A DNA stretch of 5,893 nucleotides, taken from contig DMAT01000397.1 of assembly GCA_003451635.1 (NCBI GenBank), forward strand, positions 1 through 5,893, read 5' to 3'. Below, in pieces: positions 1 to 5,875 of this stretch (positions within the stretch are counted from its first letter, which is position 1; each line of letters begins with the position of its first letter). This DNA comes from Syntrophus sp. (in: bacteria). Lineage in GTDB: Bacteria; Desulfobacterota; Syntrophia; Syntrophales; UBA8958. A program made the translations under genes and the position numbers. A model generated the notes under the pieces. It was given only the letters and a program-made list of their open reading frames with translations, was not told where the DNA came from and did not search any database.

Positions 1-1
1 A

Positions 2-757
2 ACCCTTTGTCGTCAGCTCAAACAGGTAATCCTGGGTGATCAGGTCAGGGCCGTCACAATCTACGACACTAAGATAGCCTATTTTCCGGCGATGATCGGC
101 AGGCATATAAAAGACGTCCGACGCCGGGGCAAGGGTCTGGAAATCGATCTGAGCGGCCCCGTTGTCCACCTTCACCTACGTATGTCCGGGCGCCTCTTCT
201 GGCAGCCGGATTTTGGCCTACCCCCCACTCACACCCGATTTACCATCGATTTTGCTCAGGGCCGGCTTTTATGCATCGATCCCCGCCGTTTTGCCACCCT
301 GGACCTCCGGCACGAATATGAGGCGGGGAAATCTTCCATCCCTAATCTTCTTGCCGGGATCGATCTCGACCCTATCTGCCTCCAGGCCCAGCGACGGCGC
401 CTTCCCATCAAGGCCTTTCTCCTGGATCAACAGGTCTTGCCGGGAATGGGCAATATCTATGCCTGCGAAATTCTTTTCGAATCATCTATAAACCCGTGGC
501 GGCCGACCTGCGACGTTACCCCGGAAGAATGGCAGAAAATTATAACGGCAACCGCTGATATCCTTAAAATCGCTGTTACCTGCCGGGGAACGAGCATATC
601 CGACTGGCGGGATCTCTTCGGCCAGAAGGGTGAATACCAGCACCGGCTGAAGGTCTATGGCCATGCGGGCGAGACCTGCCCACGTTGTCACGGTCAAATA
701 GAACGCCAAAAGCTCAGCGGCCGGGGAACATATTACTGCCCTTCCTGTCAGACGTAA
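2..757 (+). CDS. mutM: Formamidopyrimidine-DNA glycosylase (MutM/Fpg), 5' end cut by window edge
   Basis: This is a base-excision repair enzyme that removes 8-oxoguanine and other oxidised purines and nicks the abasic site. The reading frame is open from base 2, well before the first internal ATG at 92. The residues encoded there (TLCRQLKQVILGDQVRAV) continue a typical MPELPEVE start, so about 8 residues, including the catalytic Pro-Glu, lie outside the window and the full protein would be near 259 aa. Visible family marks are the RRGK lysine loop (about 122-133), LHLRMSGRL, the CIDPRRF strand, the DNA-binding helices around LDQQVLPGMGNIYACE, and RGTSISDWRD. A C-terminal zinc finger follows (677-748): CPRC, 16 residues, CPSC, with the GRGT loop between them. 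The visible part looks intact and ends at TAA. Base composition is richer in G+C than in the genes that follow. Nei is less likely because the visible start matches Fpg. Confidence 0.95.
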   Translation, partial: TLCRQLKQVILGDQVRAVTIYDTKIAYFPAMIGRHIKDVRRRGKGLEIDLSGPVVHLHLRMSGRLFWQPDFGLPPTHTRFTIDFAQGRLLCIDPRRFATLDLRHEYEAGKSSIPNLLAGIDLDPICLQAQRRRLPIKAFLLDQQVLPGMGNIYACEILFESSINPWRPTCDVTPEEWQKIITATADILKIAVTCRGTSISDWRDLFGQKGEYQHRLKVYGHAGETCPRCHGQIERQKLSGRGTYYCPSCQT

Positions 758-791
758 GGGAGGATTTGCTTCTGAAATGAGTTAAATTACG

Positions 792-815
792 CGGATTTCA
801 TCCGGTATCCTTTTT
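792..815 (+). terminator. Weak candidate terminator after mutM
   Basis: A perfect 5-bp inverted repeat, CGGAT-TTC-ATCCG (792-804), is followed after six bases by TTTTT (811-815). It lies in the 72-bp gap between the convergent mutM and restriction genes. The stem is short and the T-run is not directly adjacent, so this is a weak call. Confidence 0.25.
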
Positions 816-829
816 CTATGCCGTTACCG

Positions 830-2146
830 TCAGGCCAGTAAATCAACCGTCTTCATCTTGTGATACAGAAATGGCAAGTCAGCCGATTTGATGCGGAACT
901 GGCTTCTTCGTTTTGTGCGGGGCACCGTCGAGGCATTCTCCAGTTTAATTCCCGGATCATAGTAAATCTGTCCTGCCGATATTGCCTTGAGGTAAAGCAA
1001 GAAATCCGTTCCCATTCCCAATCGTACAAGATTTCCATAACGATATCTGAGGTCGGGGCTTTTATTGCTAATGCTTGGAATGTAGACAGCCTGTGCATGT
1101 TTGCGATTCCAATGCTGCATGATTTCGGAATAGCGCCAGACGGCCGCATCTTCACCGTTGAGATTCATAAGTGCAATCCCGCCTGTGGCATCACGAATTT
1201 TACCGGCTTTCCTGTCAAAACCCAGCAAGATTATAGACAGGCCTGTCCGCTCATGATAATTGTCAATCCGATGTATGCCACCGAAATTCAGCCGGTCTTC
1301 CCGTCCTGCCTGCCCTGTCATGTCAGGATAGCCATATTTCCGGATGAACGCTTCAACACCTGCCGTTTTGTAAAAACCTCCAGTCGGTTCAGGAGTCATA
1401 AGTGTAAGTATTCCTGCATTAATGTGATCAAGTCTGGTTACATTATGCTGCTTGATTTCAAAACCAAATAAATCAGGTTCTGACTTGCTGTTAGGGATTA
1501 TACCAAGCTCTGCTTCAAGGGTTAAACCACCGCAATTAGTTGCTTCACAGGGTAAAAGTTGACCATCGCTGCCAAGGCGTTTGGATCGAATCCACCCTTG
1601 TAGATGAATCCTTCGCAACTCTTCAAGTAACTCTTTTTCATTATCGACAGGATGACTATCAAATCCAATCTCGTGAAATACCCCTTTTTTGGGCAGTTCC
1701 CCTCGCGCAGTCACTTCATTGGCAATATTGCTGTCCGGATGGCAGATGTAGCCGATGATACTGCCTTCGGGGTGTATGCCAAGAAAAAGAATACGCCCGG
1801 ACAAACGCAGTTTTTCGTCCATCAATTCTGAGGGTGCATTAATACAGCCGCTAAGAAAACCGGAAAAACGTACTTCGGGATATTGGGGATAGAGTATAAG
1901 TTGTGCATTTGGGGCCTTACAAAGAGCCCCATCTTCAGTAAGCCAAGAGAAATCGAGAGCCGCCTTGAAAATATGCGGTTTGCCGGGATCAGTAATGATT
2001 TCTTTGAAAGGTATCAGATTGATTGCACTGAAATTTCCGCCGAAATATACTTGCTGTTTTCTGTTGTCATTTGCAGCAAGAGATTTTATGTAGATCGTAC
2101 GACATCCATTCGCTTTCATTAAAGCAGTTAACGTCGATAGTTGCAT
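830..2146 (-). CDS. MvaI/BcnI-family restriction endonuclease with extra N-terminal domain
   Basis: This is the probable restriction enzyme of the system. The C-terminal part, about residues 165-438, carries the MvaI/BcnI-type core: GGLTLEAELGI (207-216), then PDLFGFEIK. The likely metal and catalytic set is E211, D225, E230 and K232, a D-x4-E-x-K motif. Its spacing (14 residues from E to D, 5 from D to E) matches what I recall of MvaI (E36, D50, E55, K57). MvaI and BcnI are only about 240 aa, so this 438-aa protein has an extra N-terminal region. That region holds YIKSLAANDN (19-28), which resembles YIKRLSAND in the EcoRII effector-binding domain, so a B3-like DNA-binding domain is inferred. 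The start is supported by AAGGGAG (minus strand) 4 nt before the ATG. The gene overlaps the end of vsr by 19 bp and is last in the operon. CCWGG is the likely target, judged from the Dcm-like partner. The family call is firm; the N-terminal domain and the exact target are inferred. Confidence 0.88.
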   Translation of the reverse strand: MQLSTLTALMKANGCRTIYIKSLAANDNRKQQVYFGGNFSAINLIPFKEIITDPGKPHIFKAALDFSWLTEDGALCKAPNAQLILYPQYPEVRFSGFLSGCINAPSELMDEKLRLSGRILFLGIHPEGSIIGYICHPDSNIANEVTARGELPKKGVFHEIGFDSHPVDNEKELLEELRRIHLQGWIRSKRLGSDGQLLPCEATNCGGLTLEAELGIIPNSKSEPDLFGFEIKQHNVTRLDHINAGILTLMTPEPTGGFYKTAGVEAFIRKYGYPDMTGQAGREDRLNFGGIHRIDNYHERTGLSIILLGFDRKAGKIRDATGGIALMNLNGEDAAVWRYSEIMQHWNRKHAQAVYIPSISNKSPDLRYRYGNLVRLGMGTDFLLYLKAISAGQIYYDPGIKLENASTVPRTKRRSQFRIKSADLPFLYHKMKTVDLLA

Positions 2147-2598
2147 ATTACTCCCTTGATTTCACATGTCGCATTACCGTTTTTTAACCAATAAACAATC
2201 TCATCAACCAGCAATTCGAGTGGCCAACGCTGTTTACCTTTCAAAGCACATTCCCAGATCTTCAGGATTCTCCAGTGCTGATCATGCAGCAAGTTCACTG
2301 CAAGTTCATCTACGGCAATGTTTTTGGTTATCTTTTCCCTCCAGAAAATTTCATTGCTGGAGGGCCATTTAAACAGATGGCAGTCATGACCGTGCCAGAA
2401 ACAGCCATGAATCATGATCACAGCACGGTAACGAGGCAAAACAACGTCAGGCTTTCCGGGGAGTCTCTTATCGTGAAGCCGGTAGCGAAATCCACGTCCG
2501 TGAAGGCACTTACGGATGAGGAGTTCCGGTCGGGTGTTCTTGCCACGTATGCCGGTCATCATCCGGCTTCTGACCTCTGGGGATACTACGTCTGTCAT
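2128..2598 (-). CDS. vsr: Very short patch repair (Vsr) mismatch endonuclease
   Basis: Vsr nicks DNA 5' of the T in T:G mismatches made when 5-methylcytosine deaminates in Dcm-type sites, starting short-patch repair. The 156-aa length equals that of E. coli Vsr and the numbering is nearly colinear. Visible are E25 (NTRPELLIRK), catalytic D51 (LPGKPDVV), H64 and H69 in HGCFWHGH, zinc ligands C66, H71, C73 and C117 (IWECAL), and the intercalating aromatics F67, W68 and W86. E. coli T63 is Ile here, next to the active-site histidine. The start ATG shares ATGA with the stop of the upstream small gene. There is only a distant purine-rich stretch before it, so translation probably depends on coupling. 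The presence of Vsr implies that the partner methyltransferase makes m5C, not m4C or m6A. The protein looks complete and functional. Confidence 0.96.
   Translation of the reverse strand: MTDVVSPEVRSRMMTGIRGKNTRPELLIRKCLHGRGFRYRLHDKRLPGKPDVVLPRYRAVIMIHGCFWHGHDCHLFKWPSSNEIFWREKITKNIAVDELAVNLLHDQHWRILKIWECALKGKQRWPLELLVDEIVYWLKNGNATCEIKGVICNYRR
2151..2157 (-). promoter_or_regulatory. Ribosome binding site of the restriction endonuclease gene
   Basis: The minus strand reads AAGGGAG, 4 nt before the ATG at 2146, inside the 3' end of vsr. It fixes the nuclease start and shows that the nuclease has its own initiation site despite the 19-bp overlap. Confidence 0.7.
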
Positions 2599-2834
2599 TT
2601 TGTAGAGTAGACCCTGCCATTATATGCAATGGTTGCCAAATGCATGCCGTCTTTGAAAACTTTCCCGGCATCACCGCACCAATTACCCCCGCCAAGATTC
2701 CAGTATGAAATATAATCCCTGCATGCAGCTACAGCCTCATCTATCGAACTTGTCATTCTTTTCTGTGAGGGACTCAATGCTACATATTGTCCATGATCCG
2801 GATTTCCTTTTGAACAGAGTATCGTTTTATACAT
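2595..2834 (-). CDS. Small unknown protein inside the restriction-modification operon
   Basis: I do not recognise this 79-aa protein. It is probably real. Minus-strand GGGGAG lies 7 nt before its ATG, its start is nested in the last 55 bp of the methyltransferase gene, and its TGA overlaps the vsr start as ATGA. It is soluble with no signal peptide or membrane segment. A short helix is likely around residues 31-41 (IDEAVAACRDY). It is followed by a Gly/Trp-rich turn (WNLGGGNWCGDAG, 45-57) and a likely beta hairpin (HLATIAYNGRVYS, 65-77). Cysteines occur at positions 7, 38 and 53, which is too irregular for a clear zinc site. No helix-turn-helix is apparent, so it does not look like a classical C protein. 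Its position suggests a role linked to the system, such as modulating the methyltransferase, Vsr or nuclease, but this is only inference. Confidence 0.75.
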   Translation of the reverse strand: MYKTILCSKGNPDHGQYVALSPSQKRMTSSIDEAVAACRDYISYWNLGGGNWCGDAGKVFKDGMHLATIAYNGRVYSTK

Positions 2835-4030
2835 TTTGTATCTCCCCTTTCTTTCATCTCCATAACATGAGGTTTCATGATTCTGGCAACTTCTTTAATA
2901 ACAGGTACTACCACTGCGTTGCCAAACTGTTTATAAGCCCGGGTATCGGATACCGGGATGATAAACTCCTTGCCATTGCGGTCAAAGCCCATCAAACGGG
3001 AACATTCTCGCGGAGTTAGCCGTCGTGGATTTTTACCATCACCGCGATTGACAAGTATTTCACTACCATCTTTATAGTAACGGGCAGATAGTGTACGTGC
3101 GGTATCATTTTCTCCTGTTAACCCGAAACCGAAACCGTGGCCGGCAGCCTTGTGCTTTGCTGCGTAGTCCTGCAGATAGCGCCACAGGTGGTCTGACAGG
3201 ATGTACTTGCTGTCAACCTCGCCGACAGGCTGAAGGATATCTTTCAGGGTCAGGGCTTTCGGGCGCGGCAGGCTGAGATCATCCCATGTAAAGCCGGTAT
3301 CGCCATCAAATCCGACAATAAAAATTCGCTCCCGGTGTTGTGGAACAAACCCCTTTGCATCTATGACCTTATAATAAACATTGTATTTCAGCTCATTCAC
3401 CAAAGTATCCATAATTACCTGGAAAGTCTTCCCCTTGTCATGCCGTTCGAGGTTCTTCACATTTTCAAGCAGGAAGGCAGGTGGCCGCAATTCATCAAGG
3501 ATAGAGGCAATATGGAAAAACAGGTTGCCCTGCTCCTTACACGCAAACCCGTGAGGACGGCCCAAGGCATTCTTTTTGCTGACACCGGCAATTGAAAAAG
3601 GCTGACAGGGAAAACCGGCCAGCAAGACATCGGGAGAGACCGGAATATGTTTCCTTATATCTCCAATGATATCGTTTATATCTCCAGCCAGTTCATGATC
3701 ATCGTTGAAGTTGGCCCTGTATGTTTTTTGTGAATATGTATCCCATTCACAGGTAAAAATGCATTGCCCGCCGATATCTTCAAACCCCAACCTGAGTCCG
3801 CCTATTCCTGCAAACAGGTCAATGAAAGTAAAATCAGCCTGTTTCGGAGATGCTTCATACAGATTCAGATAGAGCTGCTCCATAATGCGGCAGTCATTTA
3901 CCGAGATCCTCGTCTCGTAAGCTATCCATCGCCTGATGGTTCGCGGAGACTTGCCCAAATTGTCGGCTACTATGCCCAGACCGTGTGCATCAATTGCCTT
4001 CTTTAAAAGTAAGACGGGATTTTTATCCAT
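2780..4030 (-). CDS. dcm: Dcm/M.EcoRII-type DNA cytosine-C5 methyltransferase with N-terminal HTH
   Basis: This enzyme transfers a methyl group from S-adenosylmethionine to C5 of cytosine. It has 416 aa, and all main motifs are present. Motif I is FIDLFAGIGG (69-78). Motif IV is GFPCQPFS, with catalytic C142. Motif VI is ENV (189-191) and motif VIII is QHRER (231-235). Motif IX is RRLTPREC (336-343) and motif X is QFGNAVVVP (368-376). The target-recognition region (about 242-335) includes YILSDHLWRYL, GHGFGFG and RTLSARYYKDGSEIL. These closely match E. coli Dcm as I remember it, so CCWGG is the likely target. CCNGG enzymes such as M.SsoII are related, so this is not certain. Residues 15-40 look like a helix-turn-helix (IVADNLGKSPRTIRRWIAYE). 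N-terminal HTH extensions in M.EcoRII and M.SsoII repress their own gene, so autoregulation is plausible. GAGG lies 5 nt before the ATG. The gene is first in the operon and overlaps the next by 55 bp. Confidence 0.97.
   Translation of the reverse strand: MDKNPVLLLKKAIDAHGLGIVADNLGKSPRTIRRWIAYETRISVNDCRIMEQLYLNLYEASPKQADFTFIDLFAGIGGLRLGFEDIGGQCIFTCEWDTYSQKTYRANFNDDHELAGDINDIIGDIRKHIPVSPDVLLAGFPCQPFSIAGVSKKNALGRPHGFACKEQGNLFFHIASILDELRPPAFLLENVKNLERHDKGKTFQVIMDTLVNELKYNVYYKVIDAKGFVPQHRERIFIVGFDGDTGFTWDDLSLPRPKALTLKDILQPVGEVDSKYILSDHLWRYLQDYAAKHKAAGHGFGFGLTGENDTARTLSARYYKDGSEILVNRGDGKNPRRLTPRECSRLMGFDRNGKEFIIPVSDTRAYKQFGNAVVVPVIKEVARIMKPHVMEMKERGDTKCIKRYSVQKEIRIMDNM
2842..2847 (-). promoter_or_regulatory. 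Strong ribosome binding site of the small operon gene
   Basis: The minus strand reads GGGGAG, 7 nt upstream of the ATG at 2834, inside the methyltransferase coding sequence. It is the best argument that the 79-aa frame is translated and that 2834 is its start. Confidence 0.7.
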
Positions 4031-4035
4031 AAATA

Positions 4036-4039
4036 CCTC
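4036..4039 (-). promoter_or_regulatory. Ribosome binding site of the methyltransferase gene
   Basis: The minus strand reads GAGG, 5 nt upstream of the ATG at 4030, supporting this start and keeping the N-terminal helix-turn-helix in the protein. Confidence 0.6.
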
Positions 4040-4051
4040 GAGGATTATTTA

Positions 4052-4064
4052 TGACAAAATGTCA
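4052..4064. promoter_or_regulatory. Candidate operator upstream of the methyltransferase
   Basis: A perfect inverted repeat, TGACA-AAA-TGTCA, ends 21 bp upstream of the methyltransferase start codon. The palindrome ACATGT (4064-4069) and another GACAA-type half-site abut it. Size and place suit an operator bound by the N-terminal helix-turn-helix of the methyltransferase, as known for M.SsoII and M.EcoRII. Binding is inferred. No convincing -35/-10 pair could be assigned with it. Confidence 0.35.
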
Positions 4065-4097
4065 CATGTTGTCCCTTTATGCAAGCAATGAATATTG

Positions 4098-4148
4098 ACA
4101 GAACTTAAAATATGCTGCAAAAACTTTGCGCCTGTTAAACAGAACTTA
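4098..4148. repeat. 10-bp direct repeat and palindromes in the operon control region
   Basis: ACAGAACTTA occurs exactly at 4098-4107 and 4139-4148, 41 bp apart, close to four helical turns. Between and beside the copies are the inverted repeats GCAAA-AAC-TTTGC (4117-4129) and CTGTT-A-AACAG (4132-4142). A further one, TAATC-TTG-GATTA, lies at 4188-4200. The region lies between the TPR and methyltransferase genes and has no supported open frame of its own. Such clustered symmetric elements suggest protein binding or promoter control, but the role is unknown. Confidence 0.4.
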
Positions 4149-4244
4149 TTGAATTTGCCGGGCTTGTTGCAGTGTTGACTTGTATTTTAATCTTGGATTA
4201 TCGACAATTAAGGATTCAGTTATTCCCGACGGGCCAGTTAACAG

Positions 4245-4260
4245 AAAAAAGCGCCCGCGC
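4245..4260 (-). terminator. Weak candidate terminator after the TPR gene
   Basis: On the minus strand, 5 nt after the TPR stop codon, GCGCGGGCGC is followed directly by six T. Only a 3-bp GC stem with a 4-nt loop can form, so it is at best a weak intrinsic terminator separating the TPR operon from the restriction-modification operon. Confidence 0.3.
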
Positions 4261-4265
4261 AGAGA

Positions 4266-5054
4266 TCAATGTTTCTTCTCTTTACTCAACTCACTGTAGA
4301 GGTTCCTGGCTTCCGCGTATATTCCCGCAAATTCTTTTGGTAATGTCTGTTGCGGTATCCGGACAAACATCGTTTCCAAGACACTTTTACCGGCATCATC
4401 CTCACCCGCCATCCGGTAAAGAAGGGCCAAGCCATAATATGCGTTTGGGACATCCTGAATCTTTATGGCTTTCTTGAAAAGGATCTCCGCCTTCTGAAAC
4501 TCTCTCTTTTGCGTCATCAAGCCAGCGTAGTTGGTCAAGACCATGGCATCTTCGGGATGGTGCTCCAGACATTTCTCGTAATAGAAAGCGGCTACGTCCA
4601 GATTTCCTTCTTTATTCACGTATATGTTACCCAGGATTACATAGCTCCAGACATCCGTCGGATCGATCTGCAAACATCCTTGCAGGTGTTGTTTCGCTTT
4701 CTCCAGCTTGCCTTGCTCCAGATAAACCTTGGCCATGTTGCGGCGGGCAGCCACATTTTCGGGAATAACTGCCAGAACCTCCTGAAATAGCTTCAGAGCC
4801 TCCGGGAGTCTGCCTTTCCCGGCCGCGTCAACCCCCTTCGCCAGCTTCTTAATGGCCTCAGCATATTTCTCGGGCGTTGCATCCCGGAATGAAATGTGAA
4901 CCATTCCGCCGTCAACAACTATATCCATTACTTCTGCAATCACACCATAAAGCTTCTTGATACGCGTAATCACGTCCTGCTCGGTATATTCAGCGGGATC
5001 GAATCGCTTGCCCGGTGCGATCATGATGTCTGTCAAGGGAATGGATAATTTCAT
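4266..5054 (-). CDS. Cytoplasmic TPR-repeat protein
   Basis: This 262-aa protein has about five tetratricopeptide repeats, roughly residues 68-101, 102-135, 136-169, 170-202 and 203-236. They show the usual small and aromatic spacing, for example AARRNMAKVYLEQGKLEKAKQ and TNYAGLMTQKREFQKAEILF, and Pro near the ends of repeats 1-3. TPRs act as protein-binding scaffolds. The first 65 residues are not TPR and look mixed alpha/beta (KLSIPLTDIMIAPG, EVMDIVVDGGMVHISF). I do not recognise that part. No signal peptide or membrane segment is seen. AGGGG lies 5 nt before the ATG. The gene starts 14 nt after the stop of the HExxH gene, so the two are probably cotranscribed and the products may act together. 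It is followed by the control region of the restriction-modification operon. The function is unknown beyond the repeat fold. Confidence 0.88.
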   Translation of the reverse strand: MKLSIPLTDIMIAPGKRFDPAEYTEQDVITRIKKLYGVIAEVMDIVVDGGMVHISFRDATPEKYAEAIKKLAKGVDAAGKGRLPEALKLFQEVLAVIPENVAARRNMAKVYLEQGKLEKAKQHLQGCLQIDPTDVWSYVILGNIYVNKEGNLDVAAFYYEKCLEHHPEDAMVLTNYAGLMTQKREFQKAEILFKKAIKIQDVPNAYYGLALLYRMAGEDDAGKSVLETMFVRIPQQTLPKEFAGIYAEARNLYSELSKEKKH

Positions 5055-5068
5055 ATAGCCCCTATCGT

Positions 5069-5875
5069 CTATCCCGTTTGTAAATAATTCGGAGGGATAT
5101 CCTCAAATCCTCGCCATTTAAACCAGCCTGATATATTAACGAAAGCGGCCCATTTATCGATCATTATGTTGTCGCCTTCATGGCTGTCGGTATAATTCCT
5201 TTCAGTTATGGACGAAAGTTCCTTCCCTTTTCCGATATATCTGGTTGAGCTGTACTCCCTTACGAAATTCTGGCCTACATGCAAACCGATGATTTTGAAA
5301 AACGCATAATTCATCACATTGGATGCAAACAAGATTGTATGGGGAGTCACCTTATGGGTCGTCTCAGTAAGACCCGCCATTGACTCGGAATGCTGCTTCT
5401 TTAGCGATTTCACCTGAAGAGGCCTCAAGGCAGGAAATTGGTCATAAATCCACTTCTCGATCATGATGTCGGGCGGCAGATTAGTAACCTGACGTACAAG
5501 CCCATTGTACCAGATATCGATGATCTGGGCTATTTGATCCTCCGAGAGAATATCGGTCAGTGCCATGATCTCGTTTTCTATTGTCTTGAGGGCTTTGTAT
5601 TTTATCTGTTGGTCGCTGTAGGGCATCAGTCTCTGATTCTCCGGACACTTAAAAATCCTGAAAAGATGCCCGCATTCGTGGACAATCAGATGGTTGATGA
5701 TCTCATCGTGTTCTTTTTTGTAATAAATAAGATGCGATGGCATATCTTTTCTTGCCATCTTGAGCGCCGCATATGTCGTCAGATTCTCTTTTGCAATGAA
5801 TTCTATACCCTTACCCGTTACATTCTTGACCTCTTCAAGAACGTCGGGAACAGGGTCAATGAATTGTATATCCAT
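5069..5875 (-). CDS. Uncharacterised zincin-like protein with HExxH motif
   Basis: The protein has 268 aa. The segment HLIVHECGHLFRIF (62-75) contains HExxH (H66, E67, H70) in the hydrophobic setting usual for zinc metallopeptidases. Acidic residues E100 and E102 in KTIENEIMAL could give a third zinc ligand, as in gluzincins, but this is a guess. There is no signal peptide or transmembrane segment, so a cytoplasmic enzyme is likely. A later segment, NLPPDIMIEKWIYDQFPALRPLQ-like (about 132-154), looks conserved in style, but I cannot name the family. The start at 5875 is supported by minus-strand AAGGAAAGG shortly upstream. The frame stays open for the 18 bases to the window edge, so an upstream start is possible. 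It is followed by the TPR gene after 14 nt, suggesting an operon. Peptidase activity and substrate are not shown by the sequence. Confidence 0.78.
   Translation of the reverse strand: MDIQFIDPVPDVLEEVKNVTGKGIEFIAKENLTTYAALKMARKDMPSHLIYYKKEHDEIINHLIVHECGHLFRIFKCPENQRLMPYSDQQIKYKALKTIENEIMALTDILSEDQIAQIIDIWYNGLVRQVTNLPPDIMIEKWIYDQFPALRPLQVKSLKKQHSESMAGLTETTHKVTPHTILFASNVMNYAFFKIIGLHVGQNFVREYSSTRYIGKGKELSSITERNYTDSHEGDNIMIDKWAAFVNISGWFKWRGFEDIPPNYLQTG

Noticed and set aside
860..1471. A 203-aa open frame on the + strand.
   Set aside because: It is antisense to the nuclease gene, whose family motifs and ribosome binding site are clear. It has no recognisable domain and no good start context.
2595..2834. 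The 79-aa gene as a C-type control protein.
   Set aside because: C proteins are of similar length but are helix-turn-helix proteins. This one is Gly/Trp rich with a likely hairpin and no helix-turn-helix pattern.
4095..4100. TTGACA on the + strand as a -35 box.
   Set aside because: No acceptable -10 box follows at 16-18 bp, and no + strand gene lies downstream.
4085..4120. A minus-strand promoter TTGCAG (18 nt) AATATT for the restriction-modification operon.
   Set aside because: Both boxes match the consensus poorly. The promoter probably lies in this gap but cannot be placed by eye.
758..4265. Terminal repeats or attachment sites bounding the restriction-modification cassette.
   Set aside because: I compared both flanking gaps and found no matching direct or inverted repeats, and no integrase or transposase is present.
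4350..4790. A 146-aa open frame on the + strand.
   Set aside because: It lies wholly antisense to the TPR repeats. Leu/Ile-rich shadows of this kind are typical of the complement of TPR coding sequence.
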